NCBI RefSeq assembly: GCF_024055795.1
Contig: NZ_JAMXMY010000001.1
Span: 868,001-932,000, forward strand
Length of the DNA stretch: 64,000 bases
From: Actinoallomurus purpureus
Lineage (GTDB): Bacteria > Actinomycetota > Actinomycetes > Streptosporangiales > Streptosporangiaceae
Direction: 5' to 3'
A program made the translations under genes and the position numbers. Shown here piece after piece: positions 51,801 to 63,800 of the stretch (positions are counted from its first letter, which is position 1; the number at the start of each line of letters is the position of its first letter). The notes below the pieces were generated by a model that saw nothing but the letters and a program-made list of their open reading frames with translations, searched no databases and was not told where the DNA came from.

Positions 51801-54800
51801 CCGGCGGCGTCGTCAGCGGCGCCAGTCCCACCCACGCGTCCCCGGACTGATCGTCCCGAGCCACCAGGGCCAGCGTGATCGACTCATCGCCGTAGGAGGT
51901 CACACGCCCGTCCGCCGTGGCGACGCGGATGCCGACGCCCAGATAACGGTGCGCGAGCAACGGCCACAGGCGACTGGGCAGCGCGTTCCCGCCCTCCGGA
52001 TCCTGGATGCCGGCGATGAGCTCCTGCCATACCTCACCGTCCGGCCGCTGGGGTTCCTGCCGCTCCACCCCGGTCGGCGACCCGTCGCCCGGATCCCGGC
52101 CTCCCCGCTGCGCCCGGGCGCTTGTGTACGCCTCCGAGATCGACTTCCAGTCGTCGGAATCCGCGGGGGAATACATCCGCTGCACCAGCGCACTCCGCGC
52201 CGCGACCGCGTCATCGAACTGCAGCGGAACCCCCGAAGCACGACCCGCGGCGATCAACGCGTCGAAGAAGCCGGCGTCGCCACCGCGCGGACCGACGAAG
52301 CTCATCCCCAGGGCGGCGGCCCGGACGACCTGTCCACCGGACAGCCCGGCGAACACCGAGCCCACGCCGGCCGGCAGCCCGAGCCACCGCGACGCTTCTC
52401 CGGAGCGCTCGATCTCGACGACCACGACCGACGGGGATCCCGACCCGTACGAGCTCATCCGCCCGTCGGCCGCGACGATCAGCACGCTCAAGCCGAGATA
52501 CTCGCTGATCAGCGGCGGGGCGACCTGATCGCCCAGTTCCTCCCAGTAGCCGGCGCGAGACACGCTGGCCTGGACCTGCTGCCAGGCCTGCGCCTCGATC
52601 TGCTCGGTGAGCCGTGCCTGTTCCGCCGGCGACTCACCGTGACCGGGCTGCGCGAGCACTTTGGCCCGGGCGGCGGAGCGGTAAGCCGTGACCACCTTTT
52701 GCCACCAGTCAGCGTCCTCTGCCGGAGGCCGGCCGTCCATGCGCTCGCCGAGGAGGCGACGCAACGCGTCGACGTCGGCGAGCTCCCGTGTCTCACCGCC
52801 GACGGTGACCTGGCCGCGGCTCGCCGACAGCACCGCCTCGTACAGTGAGCCCGCCTTGTCCAACCGCAGTCCCCACGACTGCGTCCACCGCACCTGGGCC
52901 CAGCGCACACCGGCGGGCACACCACCCGAACCGAACCCGGGCCGGACCGGCGCGTCACCAACCGCGCGATCCGGGCCGTGCGTTGCCGGCGCGTTCGGAC
53001 GGGGGGTTCCGGACGCCGGTGCCGGCCGTACGGTGGCGTTCGGGGCGAGCGCGGAAGTGTCCTCCGACGGGACGGTCACGTCGGTCCGTTCATGACCGGT
53101 CAGCATGAAACCGTAGACGGTGTCCTGCGACACCGATGCCAGCTTCCCGGACGGTCCGTCGAGCAACACCACGGCATTCAGCTGGGCGTCATAAATGGCG
53201 TTGAACACATGACCTGTGCCGTCGGGCCGGTACACGCCCACGATGCCGTGCGCCCCCGGCCCCTCCGCGACCAGGAGATCGACAATCTGGTCCGGCCCGC
53301 TCAGCCGCCGGAACGGTGCACCGAAATACCGCTCCAGGAGCGAGTCCTCACGCCGCCCGTCCGAAGGCGCCGGCGTGAACTCCTGTCCCGTCGACAGCTT
53401 CGTGGCCACCGCCACCGCGACGTTCACGCAGTTGACCAGATAACCCTCCTGACCGGCGTTGAACTGCACCGAGTTCAACGCGAGCAGGTCCGCGTAGTTC
53501 CGCTGCAAGAACGCGATCGCGTCCAGTGAATGCTCCGGATAACGCTCCCGCCAGTACACCTCCACCGCAGACGCCGGCTGCCAGCCCCTCGCCGTCGTTT
53601 CCGACGGTGCGGGCTCCGATCCGGACACCCCGGTGGCGGTGCGCTCCTCAGCGAGGGAGTCCTTGAGTTCTTCCAGGGCGGTCAACACCGCACTCTCCGC
53701 TGAGCCGACGCGGGGCCGCGTCGCGGCCGGTGCGTCCGGGTTGGACTCTTCGGCGGACCGTTTCAGGCGCTGCCCGCCCACGGCGCCAGACCACACCGGT
53801 TTCCCGCCCTGGGTGCCGAACGTGCTGAGCGACACCCACCCGTTCGGATCGGCGTTGCTCTCCGCGTCCATGGCCGGGGCGACCTTCGGATCGACCGCGC
53901 CCGGTCGGTAGGGCAGCGCGGCGTCTCCGAAATAGGAAGCCGGCTCCATCGACACCCACACCGGCCACACACCGGGGGCAACCTTCGCCCACCGGTCGCG
54001 CGGCGGATCCCACACCATAAACCCGACCATCGCGTCCGATATACCCAGATCCCAGATTTTTCGGACGAGTAGCTGACTGATGATGACGCCCGGGTTCTCG
54101 CCACCCGCAGAGCTGGGAGACGCACTGACGCCGGGCGACTCCACCCGTACGACCAACCTGCGCCCCCTGTTCGCGGTGACCTGCGCGGCGACATGCTTCG
54201 CGAAATCGGTAAGGCCGTCGGCCTGATGCGGCTGGAGTTCCTGCCCGGGGAAGAACTCCAGGTACAGGTGGCTCGACTCCCGGCCACGGAGCTCCTTGAT
54301 CAGGCCATCGGCCTTCTGGACAATGGTGACCGAATCGGCATAGCCGAAACTGTTTGGCGTGGTCCGTGCGACGTCGGACCGGATGGCCTCGAGCGCCTGT
54401 CGGAGCGATCCGGCCCTCCAGTCGCCGAATCGGCGGAAGGCGTGCAGGGCGAGCACCGCTTCCGCAAGCAAGTTGGTGGTCACCTCGCCCTTGGTGATCG
54501 GTTCGCGAAGCCGCTCGAAGGCACCGTTAACGGTGTCCAGGAGGACGCGAACCCGCCCAACCAAGTCGTGGCCCTTTGGCCTTTCGCCCAGAGCCTTGAC
54601 CGCGTCCTTCAGCGCACGGACGTAGACCCTGCCCTCCTCGCTCTTCTCGTTATTCTGAAGCCGCTCCTTGACCTGGTATGCCCACCGCGCGAAACTCTCG
54701 GCGGCTTCCGACCTGACCTTGATCTCATCGAGGGTGAGCTCGGACTCTTCCGAGATGTCGCGCCACTCCACGACGATAAGAGGATGCTTCAGGCGCCCGC

Positions 54801-57800
54801 CGTTGTCGTCCGGGAGGGGGAAGTTCGTACGGACGTTCATGCCCGTGTTCTGATCCACGTACAGACGACGGCGATCCTCGGGCCACAGCAGGTTGTCGGC
54901 CCAGTCGCCCAGCGACACGTCCGTCCGATACTGCAGCGCGTAGTCGAAGACATCCCGCGGAGCGGATCTGCGCCTTTCCACCACCCGGAGATCCTTGAGA
55001 CGTTCTCTACCGAACTCTTTCCTGAGAACTTGTTCGAGCTCGCGCCTGATCTTGTCGCGTTTGCGATCAAGGAAGTCCTGGGCGTCCGGGGAGAGGAGAG
55101 ACCTGATTCCGGCGAAGTTCGTGCGAAGGGTGCCGAACACCTGGTTCTTTGCTCGGTTGCCGTCGAACAGCTGCGTGTCGACCTGGGCGAAGACATGCGA
55201 GGCCAAGATGACCATGGCCTCCCTGAGCGCCAGCACATCCGGCGTGAAGTCCATCGCGGATACGGCATGCTTGTCGACCTCGCTTCCCGTACCGCTCTCG
55301 ACGAACCAGCGAGCGATCTTGAGGGCGAAACTCGAGCTGAGGTCCAAATACCGGTGCAGGGTCCTATCGGTGAAGAACTTCTCAACGACGACCCGCAGGA
55401 AGGCCGAGTAGCCCTCCAACGGGATGCCCACCGAGATCTGCCCGTAAATCGAGTCCAGACCCTTCACGCCGTCGGGCCCCACCATAAGGGTGACGTCGGG
55501 ATAGTGGAGCTTCTGTCGCCCCCCCTTCTTGGGCGGAAACAGCTCCTTCAGCGGGGTGCCCCGCTGATTCGGCCCCAGCACGCCCCGCCGCCCCAGCAGA
55601 TCGCGCGGAGGCCGGGCCGTGCTCAACTTCGCGATGAGAGCTCGTTTGTTCGCGAACGCCTCCTCAGCGGAGCGCAGATTGTTCTCGCCTGGCATGATGA
55701 CGCCGTGCGGGTCGGACACGATCTCAATGACCTTGACATCTACGAAGGTCACCGGCCCTAGGCCGGCCGCCTCTGCGGCCTTCCGGGAGGGGAAGTAGCG
55801 TCCCCCGGCCACCGGTAGCGTCCAGGTATCGGTCATCAGCTTCAGGCCCAGATCCGGGTCCTCCATGAGGACCACGTCGCCCTTCCAGGGGTTACCGTCG
55901 TGGCGGTGCACGATGACACCGATCTCCAGTTCATCCCCGGCTCTCCCGTACTTCAGGTCAGGTGACGGGTGGAGCAGCGCCTCCACGGTGGTCGCCGCCG
56001 TTACCACCTCTTCCTTTTCGGACAGCGGCACCGCATGGCCTGAGGGATCGACGACGATCACCCGTACCCCGGCGAACGGCTCCGCCTTGTCGATCGGCTT
56101 TTGCGTCTGCTCGATCGCCGGCGTGACCCTCTCCCCTTCGGCATTCTGGGTCTCGATGTGGAACACCGTCTTGCCTTCGTTACGCAGGACGAACCCATGC
56201 CGATGCCTGCGCTCCGATGGCGGTGACGTCAGCACGAACGCTGCCGCGCCGTGACCGAGCTCTTCAAGACGCTCAATGACGGTGCCGAGCGAGGGTTCCA
56301 CCGGCCGCCAGTCACCGCCCAGAGCGGCCGCGAGAGAGTCCTGCCGCCGCGACTGGTAGAACGCGGAGTCGTCACGCGTGACTTGGGGGCCGAAGAACTC
56401 GGCACGCACCTTCTCCATCCGTGCGACACAGTCGGGGGCGTTGCTGCCACCCAGCCCGAGCGCCTTGCCGAGCCGCTTCTCCAGCATCTGGGCCGGGGAC
56501 AGGGTCGGCTCGAGATCGAGGCGTGCCATCGGCTTCGGCTTCTGGGCGCTACGCGACCCGCCGGCCGAGGACGGGGCCGATTCCTGCCTAGGCTTGGCCG
56601 CGTCGCTGTCCAGGGAGAGCGTGAACGGCTTGCGCGTGTTCTGCGCGGCGACGGGCCCATGACGCTCGTCGGCTGCCGTCGGAGTAGGCCGGACGGCCGA
56701 CGATGGTGCGGCCGCCTCCTGTGCGGCGTCGTGCGTGGGTACTTCGACAGCCGGATGCTCGACCGGCTCATGTTCGACCGGCGGGACGGTCACCAGGTGG
56801 CGGTCGATCGAGCCGTCGGGGTCGCGGACGAGCAGTTCGACCGGGATGCCGCGGTCGGCTGCGAGCCGCCGTGCCGTCTCGGAAGCGGTCGCCAAGTGTT
56901 CCGCGCGGGTCCACAGCCGTAGTCTCCCAGCGGTGTGCGCCGCGGCCCTCTCGACGACCTGGGCCGCGGCGTCGGGCGGCAGAGTGCCGTCCTTCGCCCA
57001 CTGGGCGGGAAGCCGGTCCTCGCCGAGCGGTGGTCGTTCCAGGGCCAGATGCGGATCGGCGGCGATGAGCCGCTCCACGACGGTGGCCGGAAGCATGCCG
57101 ACCAGGCCGTCCTTGTTCGTGACGGTTACGCGATGGCCGTGCGGACCGGTGATGTGGTACTCGGCGTCGAAGACGTAGTAGTCGAAGTCGCCGGCGCGCT
57201 GACGGTTGGACTCGACGTAGTCACCGGTCGAGTTCTTCTTGACGCGGACCGTCTTGCCGCCCCTGTCGCCGGCGACGCCGGGATCCAGCAGCGGACGCTC
57301 CGCGCCCTCCTGCAACGGCTGGCCGACCGGACGGCCGAGGTCGAACTCGGCGCTGGCGCTCCAGCCCCGGTGCTCCTCGTACTCGCGTTCCGGCTCGGCG
57401 GCGTGCTCGGGGAAGTTGAGCGCGGTGTACCCGCCCCGCGTCAGCCACCGCGCCCGGTTCGGCACGAGCCGCACGGTCAGGTGCTCGCCGTTCACGAGCG
57501 GGACGCGGTACGTGCCGGCCAGCAGCGCGGCGATGTTGGCGCGCAGGTTGCGCTCGCTCAGCGCGAGGTCGAGGGTGAATCCGTCCTGGGTGCCCGGCGC
57601 GAACTCCTCCACGATCGGCTCGACGCCGCGCGCCACCGCCTTCTCGTCGACGCGGCGCCACGGGACCGCCGCGAGCGGAGCCCACGGCGGCAGCTTCTCG
57701 GCGCCCGGCATCGACAGCGCCTGCACGTGCTCGGCCAGGACGGTCGCCAGCGCCGAGGGAGCCGACGCCGGCGTGCGCGCGACGACCGGTGCGGGCTTCG

Positions 57801-60800
57801 TGGACTCGGCGACCGGTGCGGGCTCTGCGGGCTCGGCGACCGGTTCCGTTGACGGCCGGGCCGTCGTCGTGGTGAGGTGCGTCGGCACGAGGACCGTCGC
57901 CTCGCCGTCCACCTCCACCGTCGCTGCCGAGGACCGGTCGGACGGGTACAGACGAGGCCACATCCGGCGGCTCTCACCCCGGGACAGCACCTCCATCAGG
58001 GTGGGCACGGCGGTCAGGGCCTGCTTGGCCCGCCGGATGAGCTCGTCCGGCGTGTACCGGTGGAAGACCTCGATGCGGTATGTGACCTTGTGCGTGAACT
58101 CCTGGGCGGTGTCCTGCGCGGTGGCGCGCCGGATGTCGCGTCCGACGCTGGTCGTGCCCACTTTCGACCGGCTGCCGTGCTCGTAGCCGCCGCTCACCTC
58201 AGCGGCCGGACGTAGGCCGCCCGGCGCGGCCGCCGACCGGCCGTGCAGGAAGGCCGCCACCCGGCCGGTGCGGCCACTGCTGCGGGCCTGGCCTTCCTGA
58301 TCGAAGGCCTGCCCGCCGGTCGTCACCTTGACGTCGGGCCGGGGCCGCTGGTATTCGACCTCTTCCTTACTGACCGTGACGCGGATCCCGGTATGCACGG
58401 TGCCGGTCGTCCGCGGGGACATCTTCATGTCGTCCCAGGCGCCGTAGTTCATCCAGTACTTGGCCGGGAAATTGAAGATCTGGCGGATGCCGCCCCGGCG
58501 CGCGATGCCGAACTGGGCGCGAATCGCCTCTTCGGAGAACGCCGTGTCCACCGCGCGCACGATCTCCGGATCGGTGCCCCCGCCGAGGATCTCGATGATC
58601 TTGTCGCGCACCCCGTCCGCGTCGACGTTCTCCACGTATGCGACGGCCAGTGCGAGGTTCTGGTCCAGGTAGCCACGCTCGCCCTGCTTGGCGGGCAGGT
58701 CATCGCGGGCGGGGACAGGCAGGCCGTGGTCCGCCGCGCGGACGTACGGCGCGAGGATGTCCATGCCACGGTCGATCTTCACGTGGCGGGTGACCGCGTA
58801 GAACAGCGGTGTGGGCAGGCCCCGGCGCTCCTTGCGCAGCACGTTCCCCTTGGGCCGCTCCGGGAGCCTGCGCGGGCGGCGCCAGCGCACGTACTCGATC
58901 GTGTACACCGGGTCGGCGCCGACCAGTTCGCCGTCCCCGCTGTAGGTGCCCAGGTTCAGGTCCAGGCCACCGCCCAGCTCGCTGCTGTGCCGTGCCCACG
59001 ACGCGTCACCGCCCCCGGTGAGGCCGCCCGAGACCTGGCTGGCCGACTTCTGGCTGGCCGTGTGCTCACCTTCCGCGGCGGGAGCCGCGCCGATCCGCCC
59101 GACCCCGCTGAGGCCGCCGGAGACGTCGAGTGTGTCGGTGACCTCGTTCTGCTCGCCGAAGCGAAGATCGGCCTCGGTGTACTGCTCCAGCGTGCCGCCC
59201 TTGACCGTCTTCTCGTGCCGGGCGTTGAAGGTCCGCACGCGGATCCTGACCTCCCGCTGCCACCCGTCGCCGGCCGGCGGCAGCGGAACCACCAGGCCCC
59301 GCTTGCTCATCATGGCCCGTGCATTCGCCTCCAGGAACGTCTGTGTGCCGACGCGCAAGATCCGCTCCGCCGCGCCGTACCGGCCGCCGGACGGCACGAT
59401 TTTGGCGAGGACCTGCTGGAACGCGTCCGCCTTCGCGCCCACCCACGATGCCTCGTGGTGCTCTGCGATCATCTCGGCGAGCTGCGTCGAGATCTCGCTG
59501 ACGCCGATGAGGCCGACCTGAATACCGGACAGGCCCTTCTTGGTCAGGTCGAACTCCTCGCCCTTCTCCTCCCCCGGCCAGGCGCCCAGCCGCGCGACGG
59601 CGTCGTCGTCGTTCGGGCGTGGTCCGCGAGACCAGGTCCGGCCCTTCTCCACCGTGACCTGGCCGACCCCGAGCAGCTCGTCCGCCGGTATCGGCTTGTC
59701 CGGCAGGTGCGCGTCCGAGACGGTGACGGCGGTCCAGTACCCCTCGCCGGACAACTCCTTTACCTGGGCCGCGACCACGCCTTCGGAGGCCCGCCGGGTC
59801 GTGACCGCCAGTGTGTAGGCGGTCTCGTACTCGAACCGGGTGACGTCCCCGGCGGTCCGGTCGCGGCGGTACTCCTTGACTCCCGTGGTGTCGATGACCT
59901 TGTGCGTCCAGGAACGCTTGAAATTCAGCTTGAGCGCGTTGATGTCCAGGCTGAACCCGTGGTCCACCCTGACCCGGGCCCGAATGTCGGTGCCGGCGCC
60001 GAGTGCGAGACCGGCCTTCTCCTCGGTGTCCATCGAGACGACGCCTTTGCGCTGCGAATCCAGCGTGACGCCGCGCTCGGCCACCGGTTCCCGGCGCAAG
60101 GCGCGCAGCTCGGCGTCGAGCGTGACGGTGAAGACGTGGTCGCCGACCGGGATTTCGTGGGAGACGCCACCGTCGATCAGAGCCGCATAGGCGCCGCGCA
60201 GTCCCGGCACGCCGAACTTCATGGCCAGCACCCTGTCCAGGTGCTGCTGCTCGGCCGCCGACAGCCGCTTCGCGACGCCCGCCGAGCGCATCTGGTGCGC
60301 CAGCGCGTCGCGCACCTCGCGATACGCCTCTTCCAGGCCAGGCGTCTCACGCACGATGCTCCGGCCCAGGCCCATCCGTGCGGCCAGTGCCTTCGGCTCC
60401 CGCGGGTGCACCCCACGCCACGGCCGCAACGGACCGCGGACCCGACCGTCCCTGTCGATGACGAACCGCGCCTCCGGCGATACGACCGGTGCGCTGCCTT
60501 CGGCGGCGTCGTCGTTCGCGAGCGGCCGGCCGTCGGCGGCGAGTACCGGTCTCTCCGGCCGCGCGCGTATCAGCGCCACGGCCCGAGCCCAGGGTGCCGG
60601 TTGGTCCGTGTTGGACTTGTCCAGCTGCCGCAGCAGCGCGTCGGTGAGCTGGACCTGCGGCACGCCGCCGCGCGCGACGAATTCGGCGAGGGCGTCCATG
60701 TGGGCCGCCCGCAGCGCCTTGACCAGCTCGGTGCTCTCGTCTCCCCGCTCCTCCGACGCATCGCCCCGGCTCTGCGCCGCTGCTGTCGGCGGCGCAGGGT

Positions 60801-63800
60801 TGGGCACGTACCCGCGCGGCTCCCGTGCGCCCGTCGGCGACTTCTCCATGAACAGGGCACCGACGACATGGGCCTCGTCGTCCACGACGTACCGCCACGG
60901 CGCGTTGCCCGGTCCCTCGGCCCGCGAGACCAGATGGGAGTTCTCCTCGCCCATCAGGACCCAGGTGACGCCGTCGTACCCGAGTTGCAGCGCGCGCCAG
61001 CCGGCCGACCACGGCAGCCCGGTGGGCGCCTGCCCGTCGTGGTACTTCGGGGGCAGGGCGATCTCGATCGGCCCCCGCTCGGCCAGCCACAACAGCTCGT
61101 CCACGCCGTGCACACCGCCCGGCGGGTACGGCGCGGGCGGGGTGCTGCCGCCGAACCTGTCCCTGAGCCGCTCGGTGAAGGGGGTCCGGCGGCGCGGCGG
61201 CAGCGCGGGCGCCCGCTCGGCCCGGCCGGCGGGCACCTCGAACTCACCAGGTCCCACCAGGCCGGAACCGGTGGGCTTTCCGCCCAAGGCCCGGCGCTCG
61301 AACTCCACGGCGTGCTCACGGCCGACGGCCAGCTCCCCGAGGACCGGTTTGGTGACCGTCACGTCGCCTCGGTCGGACCGGAGGGCGACGGTCATGAGGA
61401 ACTCGGTGCGGTACCGGACCAGCCGGTCCTTACGCATGGTCGCATTCTTGGTCTGACCCTCCACGCCCACGGTGTGTCCGTGACCACGGGCCGAGGAGAT
61501 CTTCGGCACCTCGACGCTGGGGGTGGCCAGATGCTCACCGATCTCGATGCCCAGTGCCAGACCCGGGGTGACGCTCGCCGAGCTCCCGTGCTCGCCGCCG
61601 TCGCGGAACATCACGGTGTCCGCGATGTCGTTGCGGATCAGAACTTCCTGTTCGGTCGTCGTGACATAGCGCACCGTGTGCGGCCGGGCGCTGATCTCCA
61701 GGTGCCCGTTGAACGACGACCAGCGGGAAACCTCCTCGCTGATCAGGCCCGACACCCAGCTGTCGGTGAGCCACCACTGGCTGCGGTCCTTCAGCGTCTT
61801 CTCGTTCAGGTACTCCTCGGCGATCTCCTGGCGAATCTCGTCCACCGCCTTTTCCGGCAGGCCGAGCTCCTCCAGCGCCGCGGCGAGGGCGTCCAGCACT
61901 CCGCCGGGGACCGCCGCGTTGACCGCGTGGTCCAGCCCCTGCAGCACCGACGGCTCGACCACCCGTACGGTCGGGTGCCCGTGCCCGTGCTCGCCGAGCC
62001 GCTCCTCCGCGGCCGAGGTTTCGGCGGAGGAGGAGTACACCGTCGGGAACGCCAGCCGCGCCCTGCCGGGCAGCACCAGGTCTTTCTTCGCCTGCCGGTC
62101 CACCGTCGCCGCGACCCGGATCCGTGAGGTGAAGGCGTGGGTGGCGTTCGCGATGACCCGGTTCCCCGCCTGCACCTCCATCGCGATGCTGCGCCCGGAG
62201 GAGTACTCGCGTTCCACCCCGATCTTCACCGATGGCGACACGTGCGACACACCAGCGTTCAACGCCGCCGACACGAACAGCAACGGCTCCACCCGGCCGC
62301 CGACCGCGGTCTGCAGTCGCCGCGATTCGCCCTCGCTGTAGGAGGTGTCGCCGTACTTGCTGAAGTAGGTCTGGTAGCCGGGCTCGTCCGGGCCGGCGAT
62401 CGGCGGCGCGTATTCCAGTTCCTCGGCGGAGAAGGTGAGCTTCACCCGTACGGCCGGCAGGTCCGGCCGGAGTGGCTCGTCCGCGACGATCAGCGCGCCG
62501 TGGAAGAGCAGCCGCTCCCAGTTCCGGGGATCCTCCTCCCCTAGCAGCGCGATGATCTGCGTCCGGACCTTGGTGGCCGTCGCCTTCCGCATGCCCTTGG
62601 TGACGTCTTTAAGCCACTCATCCACCCGTACGTTCAGCCCGCCGGCCACGGACTTGCGCGTCACTGCCGCCATCGACGACACACCGCCGTCACCGAACCC
62701 GCCCTGACGCACGTACCAGGGCACGGACGGCGTGGAAGCGCCCGGCAGGGACTGCGCCGCATCCGCGCGTACGGCGCCGGGGGACTCAGTGCCGGGGGAC
62801 GCGACAGGCCCGGTGACGCCTGGCTGGTCTCCAATCGAGGTGACGACGGCGGCGTCGGACTGAGGTGGCATCGGGCGCGGCTCATCCGCTGTCGCGTCGT
62901 CGGGCGACGCGGTCTCGGCCGGCGCCTCCGCCGGTGCCTCCGCCGACGCCTCGGCCTGTGCCTCCGCCGGTGTCTCGGCCGGCGTGCCGGCCGGCGTGCC
63001 GGGGGGCGGCGAGAAGATCGTTATGAACTGTTCAACGGCGGCGAGGTCGCGCGCGGCGGACCGTACGGTCTGTTCGTTCCACTGCGCGACCTCCTCGTCG
63101 TGAGACACCGCCGCCGCCCGTAGGTCCCCGGCCAACCCGGCGGCCCGGTTCTTATGGTTGCCTGCGGTCGCCGGGTCACGGGCGGGATCGAATTTGGTAT
63201 TCCACAGGTCCTCGAGCCGCCTGTACTCCTCTTCCGAGCTCTGGTTCGCGGCGTCGGCGCCCCTGTCGAGCAGCCGCCCGATCTGTTCGTCGATATCGCG
63301 GCGTATCTGCTCCAGCTCCCGCTCCGCGTCGGACAAGAACTTCTCGGCGGCGACGGCGCGGGCCAGCAGGTCCGGCAGCGCGGGGTGCGAAGACGCCAGC
63401 CGCGCGCGACGCCCGTCGATCTCCTCCTGCAGCGCCTGATCGAACGTCTGCCGACGGTCCCAGGACGTCCGGTAGATCCGCCCCAGGTCGCGCGCTTCGA
63501 TGCCGAACAAGTCGACGTCGGGGCGGAGGTGTTCGGGCAGCAGCCCCACCTTTTCCGCCTCGTCGGCATCGAAGGTCAGCGGGACGCCCTCGCGCTCGCG
63601 TGCCTCCTCGATGACCGGGTCGAAGGCGTGCACCCGCCCGTCCGGACCAGCCCACCGTTGCGTCTTCTTCCCGTCCGGACCCAGTATGTCCAGCCGCACG
63701 TATCCGTCCAGCTCATGCGCGATATCCCGGGCCAGGAACACCGGGTCCAGCGCCAGCACGCCGACCTCCGGCGGGAGCTCGGCGAGGGCGCTCTGGGCGT

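Noticed and set aside
50155-52848. 897-codon plus-strand frame
   Set aside because: It is a shadow of the giant gene and rich in Arg/His/Gly with no fold signature.
58243-62127. 1,294-codon open frame on the plus strand
   Set aside because: It lies antisense to the giant leftward gene. Its product is composed of His/Arg/Gly/Val-rich low-complexity sequence typical of the reverse complement of high-GC genes.
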